A stretch of DNA of 64,000 bases from assembly GCF_040869045.1 (NCBI RefSeq), contig NC_090322.1, positions 182,403,477 through 182,467,476 on the forward strand, in the 5' to 3' direction. The DNA is from Eurosta solidaginis. Taxonomy: Eukaryota; Arthropoda; Insecta; Diptera; Tephritidae. A model generated the notes under the pieces. The model ran no database searches. It saw only the letters and a program-made list of their open reading frames with translations, and was not told the origin of the DNA. The position numbers and the translations under genes were made by a program. Shown here in pieces: positions 44,566 through 56,514 of the stretch; within the stretch, counting starts at the first letter, position 1, and every line of letters starts with the position of its first letter.

Positions 44566-45246
44566 TTGGTTTTATTGTATTTTTGTTTATTTTGCGGACG
44601 TTAATGGTTTCATTAACTTCTCTGGTGAAGATGGCATACAATGCCTTCCACTTCTTTTGATTTGGCGGTAGTACCTCATCTTTGTCGCAGTGAGGTGTGG
44701 AAGTGAGGTTTCTTGTTCCACGCAGTCAGGAAATAAGGTTTTTAATAATGGGGTCCATCGAGCGTGATTCTTTGGAAGAATTCGTGGACCCTATGCTTCG
44801 GCAGTGTTACAAATAACCGGAGCTTATAGTGGTTACGGGAATGTCAGCCTATCTTTTTAGAGGCGAGGCTGCATCAAGCAGTTCTGCTGGGTTGCTTCAG
44901 CTTAGAACAATTTAGTGGGAACTGTTTTCACAGCCTATTATTACACGCCCCGCTATGTGGGGAGGTGTTTTCATGATTAGGAGCCCATATTGGCGTAGTC
45001 GATTGCTTTATATGTTTATTCTCTTGCTACCTTTCCACAACGTTAACTGCTTATGTTACCTTCGCTGCAGAATGAGGCCGGAAGATTTAAGGTTGAGCAT
45101 GGCCGTTATGGTGGCAATTTGCAATTCTGTTCTGGATTTAAAATTTCATATGAAAACGTTTATTGAAATAAAACGATAAAACAATTTTGTTTATGTTTAT
45201 TTCTTTTCATAATTTGATGATTTCATGAAAACAAAATCAAAATAAA
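44566..45246. other. Non-coding DNA, no gene recognised
   Basis: The segment is of unknown origin with moderate GC content. Its 74-codon frame at 44955-45179 has no recognisable domain. Confidence 0.4.
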
Positions 45247-46204
45247 ACAAGTAAGGAGGGGGCTGTCTTCGGCTATGCCGAAGACTTCTTACCTTTCATG
45301 AATGGGGCTGAACAATAATCTTATCCCGTTCGTAATCTCCGAATAATCGGATGTATAAGATAAGAAATATCTAGTGAACAGATCTACATACCTAAACGAT
45401 TTTTAAGATAAATATAAAATAAAAAATAGGTAGGTACTTTGTGTGAGGTTTTTTGTGGTCTGCGTGTGAAAACTATGACTACGAATCACGTATTTCAACA
45501 ATATATGACGTAAACGTTACTATTTGATGAAATGTTTTGAATTTTGAAGCTTCTAGCCGTAAAAAAGGGGCAAAAAAATACAGTTTATATGGGGTATATA
45601 ATATATGTATCACCGATCTCTATGATTTTTTCAGACAACAATATATGCTATATACGTAAGCATTTGGTGAAATTTGAAGCTTCTAGCTGTTAAACGGGGC
45701 AGAAATTGCGCAAAGTTTCTTATCTGAACAATCGGTTGTATGAGATATATACTATATATACCACCGATCTCAATGATTTTTTCAGACAACAATATATACT
45801 ATACACGTAAGCATTTGGTGAAATTTGAAGCTTCTAGCTGTTAAAATGTGGAAGAAATTGCACAAAGTTTCTTATGTGAACAATCGGTTGTATGAGATTA
45901 TATATACCACCGGTCTCTATGATTTTTTCAGACAACAATATATGCTATACACGTAAACATTTGGTGAAATTTGAACACATCTAAACGATTTTTAAGATAA
46001 ATATAAAATAAAAAATAGGTAGGTACTCTGTGTGAGGATGCAAAGCTTCACGTTTTTTGTGGTCTGCATATAAAAACTACGACTACGAATCACGTATTTC
46101 AAAAATATATGAAGTAAGCGTAACTATTTTATGAAACTTGATGAATTTTGAAGCTTCTATCCGTAAAAAAGGGGAAAAAAATACAGTTTATATGGGGTAT
46201 ATAA

Positions 46205-46424
46205 CAGGCATGCTTAACGAACGAAACGATATCATTTCGTTACGATAATCAACGCTAATAAACGAAACGAAGTCACTTCGTTTCGTTTATTAACGTTAAG
46301 ATCGTCAAATTAACGTTAATTTGACGTTCTTAACGTTAATAAACGAAACGAAGTGACTTCGTTTCGTTTATTAGCGTTGATTATCGTAACGAAATGATAT
46401 CGTTTCGTTCGTTAAGCATGCCTG
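46205..46424. mobile_element. 220 bp almost perfect palindromic MITE
   Basis: The whole element is a palindrome: 46205-46314 pairs with 46315-46424 with only about one mismatch near the centre. The ends read CAGGCATGCTTAACGAACGA. Each arm also has its own inner palindrome (AAACGAAACGAAGT and ACTTCGTTTCGTTT). It is flanked by GTATATAA on both sides (46197-46204 and 46425-46432), an 8 bp duplication. The uninterrupted site exists in the neighbouring tandem unit at ~45591-45612, confirming the insertion exactly. The 8 bp duplication suggests a hAT-type enzyme in trans. Confidence 0.92.
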
Positions 46425-46735
46425 GTATATAATATATGTATCACCGATCTCTATGATTTTTTCAGACAACAATATATGCTATATACGTAAGCATTTGGTG
46501 AAATTTGAAGCTTCTAGCTGTTAAAACGGGGCAGAAATTGCGCAAAGTTTCTTATCTGAACAATCGGTTGTATTAGATATATACTATGTATACATCCGAT
46601 CTCAATGCTTTTTTCAGACATCAATATATGCTATACACGTAAGAATTTGGTGAAATTTGAAGCTTCTAGCTGTTAAAATGGGGCCGAAATCGCAAAAAAA
46701 AAATATATATATATACTTTATATATATATACTATA

Positions 46736-47113
46736 TGTTGTCGCAATACCATTAATCCCCAAATGTAAAAATGAAATACAACCCTGCACAAATTTGAGTA
46801 TTCTTATACGAATTTTCTCTTTGATCAAATAATAAAATGTATGTTCAAATCCTCTCAATTTATATGTCAACTTCCAATACTTGCAATTAATCTTTATATA
46901 CTTACAATACATGTACCAACACATAAATGAAATTCAAATTATACATATGTATCAACTGAAACGAACATTCTATGAAACGAAATGTCCATTCGCGGAAAAA
47001 TTTCATAGAAGAGAACATCAAATTTCTTTAACACGCACACGGAAATCAAATTGAATAAATTGATCAATAACTTTTTATTTGGTTAGTTTTCTTTGTGGGC
47101 ATTTTTGTCTACA
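46736..47113 (+). repeat. 5' LTR of BEL element (378 bp)
   Basis: It starts TGTTGTCGCAATACC and ends TTTTTGTCTACA. It differs from the 3' LTR by C/T near 46750, A/T near 46809 and C/T near 46953, about 0.8%. Confidence 0.9.
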
Positions 47114-47158
47114 TTTGCTTAAAGAAATTTATTCTCTATATCGCGTATTAAAATTTAA

Positions 47159-49415
47159 ATGTTTATGAGATTACAAAAAAAGAAAATTACAAAAAGCCAG
47201 GAGTCATTGAGTGACAAGTCGCAGTACGATTCATCAATCGAGATGGAAGAACAGCAAGCTGACCAGTCAGGAGGTGCGGAGAATTTAGCGGGTGCTTCAG
47301 TCGTTGCCATTGCCAGTGACCAAATCGCATTGTTGGTTTCTAGCATTGCGTCATTGCAAGCATGTGTAGAAGTGCTGCGAAGTGATGCAATTGGTAACAG
47401 GCAAGAAATCGGAGTCAGCTTTGTCAACGCTGCAACTCCCGAAACCATGCAGTCGCCAACGCAAACGTCAACGTATATGCAAGCGCAGTCAGCGCAAAAT
47501 CAATCGCAAATGTCAACGTCACGTCATGTGCATTTATTATCGCAAAATCAGCCGTCAATACAACAACAAGAAAGAATTCAGCCGACACCATCGTCAACAC
47601 ATATGCCGCTAACGTCAACGCAAACGCCTACCATGAACAGCGCCGCCTTAACTTTCATGGATAATTCTGCCGTCAAGCTATTTCCATTGCCAAATTTCGA
47701 TGGCAATCCAGAGGACTGGCCTTTGTTTTTGGCCAATTATAATGATACAACAAATGAATTCCAGTATAGCAACAGGCAGAACCTAATGCGCCTTCACAAA
47801 GCGCTGCAAGGTGCTGCTAAGAGAGCCGTCACGTCGTTGCTTATCTACCCCGAAGATGTTCCACGGGTCATTCAGGAGTTGGAATTCAACTTCGGTCGTC
47901 CGGAATTACTAATTAAAGCACAACTGCAAAAAGTACAACGATTTCAGCCTATAAACGAGAATCATTTAGATCAAATATGGGATTTCTCGAATCGCGTCAG
48001 AAATATTATTGCCTTTTTTAAATCAGCTAGGTGTTCGCATCATTTAATGAACCCTACGCTACTCGAATGTTTAGTTGGGAAGTTACCGCCATCCAAGCAG
48101 TATGAATGGAGCCAAAGAGCAGCAACTATTGTACCTTTTCCAACAGTTGGAAAACTTTGGTGAGTGGTTAAGGGAAATAGCTAAAGTCGTTTCTTTATTG
48201 CCAGGAGTGTCAGATGTTTCAATTCGGACTATTCAAGCCAACCTATCGCAGTCAACGTCGACTGCGCAGTCACGCACAGTAACACGTCACAATGGGTCTG
48301 CTACAAATTCTACACGCCGAGTCCTGTATAATAACGAGGTACAGTCTGAAACGAAAGGTACATGCATAAAGTGTGGACAGTCACACAAACTAGAAGATTG
48401 TCGTCAGTTTCTATCGGGTGATATACCAACAAAATGGAGTTTTGTCAAAAACAACAGATTATGCTTTGGGTGTCTTCGTAAAGGGCATAGTCTGGGTAAT
48501 TGTCGCCAACGTAAAGAATGTTCATATAATGGTTGTAAACGGATGCATCATAAGTTGTTGCATTTGGATGCATCTCAATTAGCTCCAACCCCTGAAGAAG
48601 TGCGACGTGTATTAAATTGTCATGATGATAAACCATCAACGCTTTTTAAGATATTGCCAATAACATTGTCTGGGCCAAACGGAAGTATATCTGTATATGC
48701 AATGTTTGATGAGGGTTCATCTATCACTCTTTTAGAAGAGAACGTCGCTAACACATTAGGTCTACGTGGTCAAACCATACCTCTGACTTTGCAATGGTAT
48801 GGTGAGAGTCAGGTTAAAGAAAATTCTAGAAAGGTTTCAGTCACAATCAAGGGTAGTTATGCCGAATATAATATTAAAAATGTTCACACGATAAGGTCGC
48901 TTAATTTACCAATCCAGTCGTTTGAAAAAGAAAAGTTTGCTCACCTTCAGTCGTTGCCCGTAACAAGCTATTATAATGCCAAACCTGTAGTTTTACTGGG
49001 TCTCGACAATAGTTATTTGGGTATTTCCAATAAAACGGTCGATGCAGGACCAAACAAGCCAATCGCAATAGCAACTCGGTTGGGGTGGGTAGTATATGGA
49101 CCACTCAAGCAAAGTCAAGAAATGCATCCACGTGTGTTGCATGTCCACAAGAAACAGTCATTACAAGAGTTGCATAAACTGGTGAGTGAGTACTACTCAG
49201 TTGATAGTTTTGGTGTACGTAGCACTAACATTACGTTGGAGTTCGATGACAATCGACGTGCCAGAGTGATTTTAGAAGAAACAACGAAAGAGTTGGATCA
49301 AAAATACGAAGTTGGATTGTTGTGGCGCAGTGATCACACAACACTTCCATTTAGTTTTGACATGGCATATCAGCGCTTGAGAAACCTAGAGTCGCGTATG
49401 TCAAAAAGATGGTAA
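47159..49415 (+). pseudogene. BEL gag and protease, frameshifted
   Basis: Frame one (47159-48163, 334 codons) gives an N-terminal region with a Gln/Ser/Thr-rich stretch, then LFPLPNFDGNPEDWPLFLAN, a typical BEL capsid start. A frameshift near 48130-48155 moves to the frame ending at 49415. That frame has the zinc knuckle block (CIKCGQSHKLEDC, CFGCLRKGHSLGNC, then a Cys/His-rich tail) and a BEL-type protease motif AMFDEGSS, with its catalytic Asp near residue 212 of that frame. It ends at the start of the polymerase, where another shift occurs. Confidence 0.88.
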
Positions 49416-51438
49416 TTTCAACACAAGATATAGAAGCGAAATTGAGAAGTATGTTCAAAAAGGGTATGCAAGGTTATTGTCGCGAGATGAGGTTGTACAA
49501 ACAAGTCCAACCACATGGTATTTGCCACATTTTGGGGTGATAAATCCACATAAGCCCAACAAGCTTCGAATTGTATTTGACGCAGCCGCTGCCACATCCA
49601 ATGTTTCACTTAATTCGGCTTTGCTCAAAGGGCCTGAACATGCACAGCCACTTATCGCCGTAATATACAAATTCCGTCAAGGCTCTGTAGCAGTAGCGGC
49701 CGATATACAAGAGATGTTTTCCCAAGTAGCCATAAGGGATGTCGATCAGAACTCACAGCGATTTTTGTGGCGTGATGGGGATTCGTCAGAGCCCGTTGGA
49801 GTATACGTAACCCTACAAGAATACTGACTATCATATGGCTATCATCTGATTGTCAGCAATGTCAACCTAACGATCAGCGCCTCATACAAACTTTCTATCA
49901 CAAACTTAAGGGGACTTGCGCAAATGTGATGTAAACAACTGTGTACGTGTGAGTTTTTGTCTCCTTCTTATACACCAACATCGCCTACTGATTAAGTATA
50001 TAGCCGTACTGCTCACTCTCATTCCTTTTCCTGGATCAGTGCTGACACTCTAACTATCAAAAAGTGTCATAAATGATAGTTTACTGTAGATATCAGGATT
50101 GACTGTTATACTATCATAAATGACAATAGTTATATTCCGCCAAAAATGAAACAATGCTTTTTGCTTTTTATTTACGTTATTTAATTACTTTTGTAATTTT
50201 GTACGTGATAAAGGCATACGCGTTTCTTATTTGTTTAAAATAAATAGTTTTATAAGAATTCGACTTTAGAATGTTCAATTTAAATTCAGAAAATAGCAAA
50301 ACAACAGAATAGCGCTTTCCTCATGCGGAAACACATTTAAAAATGAATCACCACTAACCACTATTATTTTTCGCGTATCAATTTTTTGAGTGCGCCCCAT
50401 ACATTTCGACAGCTTTTGGTATTTTTTAATATTATTTTCGATTTTTTTTCTTTTAGCATGGAGCTTTGAAATGCTCTCTTTTTCATTTTTTAAACTTATT
50501 TTTTATATGGTTTTCGTCGGTTGAAAATGGCGGAATTTAAAAAATAGCAAAACAGCCGTGATAATCATTTGATTGTCATATGACAGTCAGTAGTGACAAC
50601 ATGATTAAATCGGATAAACTGTTCTCGCATACATAAAATTCCGTTGAGAATTTTGTATCTATCTCACATGCATAATGGTATCTGCTGTATGTTCTTTTGT
50701 TCTGTACCAGGTGTCCGAAGATTTCCCAGTTTGAGCCCTTTTTCATGATTATAGGCTGTCGTTGGGAACATGCGGACATGCGTGAGCGATCAAAGGAACA
50801 TAATTAAATTTAAGTATCAATGTTTACGTCATCGCAGGATCAGCATTGTCAATTACAAGTGTGAGTGTATTAGTAAAACTATCAGCGTTTCTTGTAGGGT
50901 AATGCAATCCATGATTTTCGGAGCCGTGTGCTCGCCATGCTGTGCAGAATATATTAAAAATTTAAACGCCAAGAAATATGAGTCTGTTATGCAACGAGGA
51001 GCCACCGTCGTTGTTAATAATATGTATGTCGACGATTTGGTAGTCAGTTTTGCGAACTCAGTCGAAGCTGAGGAAGCCGTAAGAGAAGTTATATACATCA
51101 ACTCAGCAGCAGGTTTCAAATTGCGAAAATTCGTGTCAAATGACAAATCTTTACAAATCAAACTGGGGAGAGAAGGTGACACATCCGTAACATATGTTGA
51201 TATGAAACATAAATCAGCTGCCGATAAAGTTTTGGGCATGTTTTGGAATACCCTTAACGACACCTTCGAATTCCACGTTAAATTTCACAAAATTTCACGT
51301 GATGTACTAAATTGCAAACGACCGCCTACGAAAAGAGAACTTCTCGGTATCGTTATGGCCATTAACGATCCGTTTGGATTTCTCGCAAATATAACAATAT
51401 ACATCAAACTTTTGCAACAGTCACTCTGGAGATATTAA
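49416..51438 (+). pseudogene. BEL reverse transcriptase, split by a MITE
   Basis: The first part (49430-49807) contains WYLPHFGVINPHKPNKLRIV, FDAAAATSNVSLNSALLKGP and ADIQEMFSQV. The second part (50903-51438) contains FGAVCSPCCAEYI and the catalytic YVDDLVVSF. The 1089 bp insert between them has a TAA duplication; without it the frame is continuous. The second part ends in a premature TAA at 51436. Confidence 0.88.
49811..50899. mobile_element. 1.1 kb non-autonomous DNA transposon with TAA target duplication
   Basis: The ends are CCCTACAAGAATACTGACTA on the left and TTCTTGTAGGG on the right, at least 11 bp of perfect inversion. TAA occurs at 49808-49810 and 50900-50902. The BEL reading frame is restored exactly if one TAA and the insert are removed. 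A 3 bp TAA/TTA duplication is characteristic of PIF/Harbinger transposons. The interior has no transposase and includes repeated ATCATNTGATTGTCA-like stretches near both ends (49835-49860 and 50563-50595). Confidence 0.85.
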
Positions 51439-52257
51439 ATCGAATGGGATGAGCCACTGCCACAACAACTTAACATTAAATGGACGTCATGGTGGGAGTT
51501 TTTCCAAAAGGTATCGAGTTTCTCTGTCCCACGCTGCTATTCTGAAAGATTAATGTCAGCCGATGAGATTCAACTGCATGTGTTTGTCGACGCGAGTTTC
51601 GGCGCCTACGCAGCTGTAGCATATTGGCGAATCAAAACAGGTAGCAATGTGGATGTCGTCCTCGTCGCAGCTAAGTCAAGATGCGCTCCTGTAAAGGGTA
51701 TGACAGTCCCTCGTTTGGAATTACAGGCGGCAGTTCTTGGAGGCCGTTTGCATAAATCCATAATTGAATGCCATGACGTAAACATTGATCGTGTTGTTTT
51801 CTGGAGTGATTCCAAAACTGTTTTACTCTGGATTGAGTCCACCACTAGAGAGTATAAACAGTTCGTCGCCAGCAGAATCGTAGAGATTTTGTCCAACACT
51901 ATGTCGTCTCAATGGAGGTGGTTGTCAACAGCGCTTAATGTAGCAGATGATGCTACTCGAGGTAAACTAGTACCACAGTTTGATCCAAATCACAGATGGC
52001 TAAAGGGTCCAGCGTTTCTACAATTGGAAGAAGAAGAATGGCCACAAGAACTAGCAGATTTCGTACCAAATGATTGTGCCGCCGAGGAGAAGAGGACCTG
52101 CCTAGTCCTGACATCGCCAAAGGATGAGTATATAATTAATTTTAAAAACTTTTCTTCTTATTTGAAGGTTCTCAGAGTCATGAGCTGGGTACAACGCTTC
52201 ATTTCCAACGGCAGAAACCGGTGCCGACGTATCGGAGAACTCAAGCCTCAGAAATAG
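51439..52257 (+). pseudogene. BEL RNase H region
   Basis: It follows the stop at 51436 in the same frame. It contains LHVFVDASFGAYAAVAYW and VVFWSDSKTVLLWIESTTRE, the characteristic BEL/Pao RNase H blocks, then the connecting region to integrase. It ends after a frameshift near 52230-52250. Confidence 0.85.
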
Positions 52258-53586
52258 CAGAAGCAGAAAAAACACTGTGTCGCCGCGTACAGGAGGAATG
52301 TTTCGCCAGCAAATTCGCCGAACTACGCTCAAAACAAAACGTATCTAAGTCCAGTCACATATATGCATTAACGCCTTTCGTCGATGATGATGGTCTTCTA
52401 AAGGTTAATGGTAGAATCGACGCAGCATACTGCCTTCCTGTTTCAGCACGTCGCCCCATCATTTTGCCACAACATCACTATTTTACACGTTTAGTCGTCG
52501 CATATTGGCATGAGAAACTTCACCATCAAAATGAATGTCTTACGATAAATGAAGTTCGCCAAAAGTTCTGGGTCCCACATATTCGTTCAGTATTGAGTTC
52601 CGTCAAGCGATCGTGCCTTGTATGCCAAGCCAATGCCGCCAAGCCAAACACGCCAATGATGGGTCAGCTGCCAGCTGATCGTTTGACGCCTTTCGTCCGT
52701 CCGTTTAGCTACGTAGGTGTCGACTATTGTGGTCCATTTCAAATAACAATTGGTCGTCGTCGTGAAAAACGTTGGGTCGCACTTTTCACGTGTTTAACAG
52801 TCAGAGCCGTTCATCTGGAGGTGGCAGAAGACCTATCAACAGATGCGTTTTTAATTTGTCAACCGCCGAGGTATACCAATTCGACTACGTAGCGACAACG
52901 GGACAAACTTTATTGGTGCGCAGAAAATGTTAAAAGATGAAGAACGTTTATGGGACTTTACCCAGATTGAGAAAGAATGTGCAAAACGTGGCATCGAATG
53001 GATTTTTAATTGTCCTGCACATCCGTCCGCTGGAGGGTGCTGGGAAAGATTGGTCCAGTGTGTGAAACGGCTTTTACAGAGAGTCTTAAAAGAGGAAGCT
53101 CCACGTCTCGAAACCTTTAGAAGCACATTGATTGAGGCCGAAAACATAATTAACAGTCGACCACTCACAGACGTCCCAATTTCACCCACGGATGAAGAGC
53201 CCATAACACCAAACCACTTTTTATTTGATTGCCTAAATTCAACCCAAACGCCGACTAATGAAGAAGAAAACGTTTGTTTGAGAAAACAATATCGAATAGC
53301 GCAAGCACTAAAAGACCGCCTTTGGAAAAGATGGACCTGCGAATATTTGCCAACATTATTGTGTCGTTCCAAATGGAGGGAACCAGTCGAGCCATTGAAG
53401 TGTGGCGATTTAGTAATAATATGCGACGCTAGTCTACCTCGTAGTCAATGGATAAAAGGGCTAATCAAAGAAGTAATAACAGCAAAAGATGGACAAGTGC
53501 GATCTGCAGTAGTCAAAACTAGTCACGGTGAGTTACGAAGACCAGCCAGCAAGCTAGCCGCTTTAAACGTTTGTGAATCTCCATAA
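52221..53586 (+). pseudogene. BEL integrase, broken
   Basis: The first frame (52221-52892) has the zinc-binding domain (HEKLHHQNECLTINEVRQKF, then CLVCQ) and the first catalytic Asp (GVDYCGPF). Near 52860 it shifts, and a small deletion removes the segment before the second catalytic motif. The second frame (to 53586) carries DNGTNFIGAQ, GIEWIFNCPAHPSAGGCWER with the catalytic Glu, and a C-terminal beta-rich tail. The polypurine tract and 3' LTR follow within 25 bases. Confidence 0.87.
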
Positions 53587-53606
53587 TGATTCACCTGGAG
53601 GTGGAA

Positions 53607-53984
53607 TGTTGTCGCAATACTATTAATCCCCAAATGTAAAAATGAAATACAACCCTGCACAAATTTGAGTATTCTTATTCGAATTTTCTCTTTGATCAAA
53701 TAATAAAATGTATGTTCAAATCCTCTCAATTTATATGTCAACTTCCAATACTTGCAATTAATCTTTATATACTTACAATACATGTACCAACACATAAATG
53801 AAATTCAAATTATACATATGTATCAATTGAAACGAACATTCTATGAAACGAAATGTCCATTCGCGGAAAAATTTCATAGAAGAGAACATCAAATTTCTTT
53901 AACACGCACACGGAAATCAAATTGAATAAATTGATCAATAACTTTTTATTTGGTTAGTTTTCTTTGTGGGCATTTTTGTCTACA
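53607..53984 (+). repeat. 3' LTR of BEL element (378 bp)
   Basis: It is the partner of 46736-47113, with the same ends (TGTTGTCGC...GTCTACA) and three visible substitutions. Confidence 0.9.
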
Positions 53985-54898
53985 CTATATATACCATCAT
54001 ATATACATATATCACCGATCTCTATTATTTTTTGACACAACAATATATACTATATACGTAAGCAATCGGTGAAATTTGAAGTTTATAGCTGTTAAATGGG
54101 GTAGAAATTGTGAAAAGTTTCTTATCTGAACAATCGGTTGTATGAGATATATACTATATATACAACCGATCTCTATGATTTTTTCAGACAACAATATATG
54201 CCATAAACGTAAGCGTTCGGTGAAATTTGAAGCTTCTAGCTGTTAAAATGGGGCTAAAATTGCGAAAATATATATATATATACTATATATATATAATATA
54301 TATACCACCATATATATACTATATATACCACCGATCTGTATGATTTTTTCAGACAACAATATATGCTATATACGTAAGCATTCGTTGAAATTTGAAGCCT
54401 CTAGCTCTTAAAATAGGGCAGTAATTACGAAAAGTTTCTTATCTGAACAATCGGTTGTGGGGGATATATACTATATATACGACCGATCTCATAAATTTTT
54501 TCAGGAAACAATATGTGCAATATTCGAAAGTATATGGTGAAGTTTGAAGCTTTAAGCTGTTAAATTGAATAAGATATTACAAAAATCCTCTTTTTTCTGA
54601 AAAATCGGTTGAATCGAGAATATATGCTATAGTGGTCCGATCCGGCCGGTTCCGACAAATGTCTAATCGGACACCCAAATACACCTGCTCACCAAATTTT
54701 ATCAAGATATCTCAAAAATTGAGGGACTAGTTTGCATACAAACAGACAGACAGACGGGCATGGCTAAACCAACTCAGCTCTTCATTCTGATTATTTCGGT
54801 ATACTTAATGGTGGGTCTATCTATTTTCCTTTAAGGACTTACAATTTTGGGTTTCTTGACGAAATTAATATACCATTTCATTTTCATGAAAGGTATAA

Positions 54899-56060
54899 CA
54901 AGTAAAGGTGTCTAAGTTCGGGTGAAACCGAACTTAATATACTCAGCGTGAGCTTCAATTGCACATTTCATTTCAGATAAATTACCATTGTAAATTTTGC
55001 CAAGTAGCGCAACTAACAGCTGATCGGTGAAAAATTCAGACGCACAGTTCTCGACTCAGTTAAAAAAAAACTTTAGATTATTTAGCTCAAACTTTAAAGT
55101 GAGATAATCCTTACGAATTTATGTATATAAAATATATAAGGCGTTTTTGTTGTTATTAAAACAATATTTTTATTTATATTAAAGCTTTTATCATTTTAAC
55201 TTTGAAAAAACTCCGAACACCATTCCTTCATTATATGTCATTCGACTGCCTAGTCCACTGCCTTCCACTCTATTCGAAACATAACCTCAAAATAAGCTGC
55301 AAACTATATAGTAAACAATGTAAATTACTTTTCTACATAACACGTGGCCCCGCCCATTTAAAAAAAATTTCTCCCCATTTCCTCTTATTATAAAACTTGA
55401 TAAGTGAAATATCATTGATTCAAAACTATTTTTTGCTAAGATATAGCTTATTATTTTCATCTACGACCCTTTTAAAAATCATTTATATAAAAGTGGGCGG
55501 GGTCTTTAACGAATCTCGTCCATTTTTTCTAGAAATATTTCCTGGTATAGGGAAAATTTTTGTACCAAATTTTATTACGATCAGTTAGTTTTTATTCGAG
55601 TTATGGCTCTCGAAACAGAAAATTGCTTAATCATAAAAGGGGCGGTTCCGCGCCCATTTTTTAAAATTTGAAGTTTTTCCTATTTATTGTCATAAATGCA
55701 CTTAGGAATTGAAATACCATTGATATAAAGCTTTTTTTTTGCAAAGATATAGCTTATTTTATTCGTCCACGACGCTTTTAAAAATCTTTTATATAAAAGT
55801 GGGCGTGGTCCTTAAACGTTTTCGTAAATTTTTCTTCAAGGCATTCCTTATAGTAAAAGCAACCTCTCTGCCGAGTTTTGTTACGATAGGTTTAACGATT
55901 TTTGATTTATGATTAATAAAAATTTTAAAATTGATTTTATCACAAGCGGGTGGTGCCACGCCCATTTTAAATTTTTTTATATAATTTTCTTCCGATCTGT
56001 TTGGATAATATTTATGTATATTTTAAGCTACGCATATCTATTGTGTTGGGTGCAAATTGC
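54899..56060 (+). mobile_element. Second Helitron-like (mini-me type) element, left part
   Basis: It starts ACAAGTAAAGGTGTCTAAGT, then GTTCGGGTGAAACCGAAC, the usual left-end hairpin of these elements. From 55340 there are about three ~300 bp units marked by GGCCCCGCCCATTT / GGTTCCGCGCCCATTTTT / GGTGCCACGCCCATTTT. The right terminus with its GGCAGACGGACGGACGAACA run appears only at 60867-61052, so the element was probably broken apart by the insertions at 56100-60866. Confidence 0.6.
54986..55320. mobile_element. hAT-type MITE (family C), copy 1
   Basis: The 335 bp element starts CATTGTAAATTTTGCC and ends GTAAACAATG. It is flanked by TAAATTAC on both sides (54978-54985 and 55321-55328). Copy 2, at 59925-60278, has its own different 8 bp duplication. 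The two copies share sequence over their whole length, including AGTAGCGCAACTAACAGCTG and CATTCGACTGCCTAGTCCAC. Confidence 0.9.
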
Positions 56061-56188
56061 GGAAAGTTAATAAAGTACAAAAAATCGATACCACCTACAT
56101 GCGGTAATCTTTTTATCATAGTACAGGTTTACAAGTATGATATGTATGAGAAGGAAATAATTCCTTTCTCTTTCTAACACACTTCAGT

Positions 56189-56262
56189 TTGACACTTCGG
56201 TCAGTGTCAAAGTAGTGTGGAACCTGCGTGGAACATGAGTTTGACACTGAACGAAGTGTCAA
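56189..56262. repeat. Inverted repeat built on TTTGACACTTCG
   Basis: TTTGACACTTCGGTCAGTGT at the left pairs with TTTGACACTGAACGAAGTGT at the right over about 24 bases with one mismatch, around a ~25 base loop. Each arm is itself partly self-complementary (TTTGACAC...GTGTCAAA). No function can be assigned. Confidence 0.75.
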
Positions 56263-56514
56263 AATTACCGGGGTTGCTGCCGTAAAAGCGACGCAGGGAA
56301 ACAAAAAAAGGAGCGGAATATCAGATATGGGTTGCTGTGATGGTAAATTTTTTTGAACGAATTTAGTATTAAAATGTGCCCTATATGGGTCCTACAGAAA
56401 ATTATACAAAAGTCTTGAATTGGGGTATCTGAGGACGCGTAGTTATTCCAGCATTAAGAATACCAACATGGGTGCTAAGTTTTCTACCCGTTAAAAAGTT
56501 CTCCGCGAAAAACC

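Larger units (their letters stand above)
46736..53984 (+). mobile_element. BEL/Pao LTR retrotransposon, defective
   Basis: The element is 7249 bp with 378 bp LTRs (46736-47113 and 53607-53984) differing at three positions that I can see. CTATA flanks both sides (46731-46735 and 53985-53989), a 5 bp duplication. A purine-rich tract GGAGGTGGAA (about 53597-53606) precedes the 3' LTR. Gag, protease, reverse transcriptase, RNase H and integrase follow in BEL order. The polymerase is interrupted by a 1089 bp MITE, and further frameshifts, a stop and a deletion in integrase make it inactive. Confidence 0.93.
45247..54899 (+). mobile_element. DINE-1/mini-me (Helitron-like) element with internal tandem repeats, carrying insertions
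   Basis: The left end reads AAAACAAGTAAGGAGGGGGC, followed by a small hairpin (GTCTTCGGCTATGCCGAAGAC). The right part has a CAGACAGACAGACGGGCATG stretch (about 54740), the GTCY-type microsatellite of mini-me elements. The 3' end has a hairpin, TACCATTTCAT...ATGAAAGGTA (about 54872-54896). The middle is an array of degenerate 140-165 bp units marked by GAAGCTTCTAGCTGTTAAA and ACCGATCTCTATGATTTTTT. Within it, ~590 bp around 45390-45975 is repeated at ~45976 onward. A BEL element (46736-53984) and a palindromic MITE (46205-46424) are inserted. Without them the element is about 2.2 kb. It has no coding capacity. Confidence 0.7.

Noticed and set aside
45247..54899. CRISPR-like array from regularly spaced ~150 bp units
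   Set aside because: Units are contiguous degenerate repeats without unique spacers, and the genome is eukaryotic.
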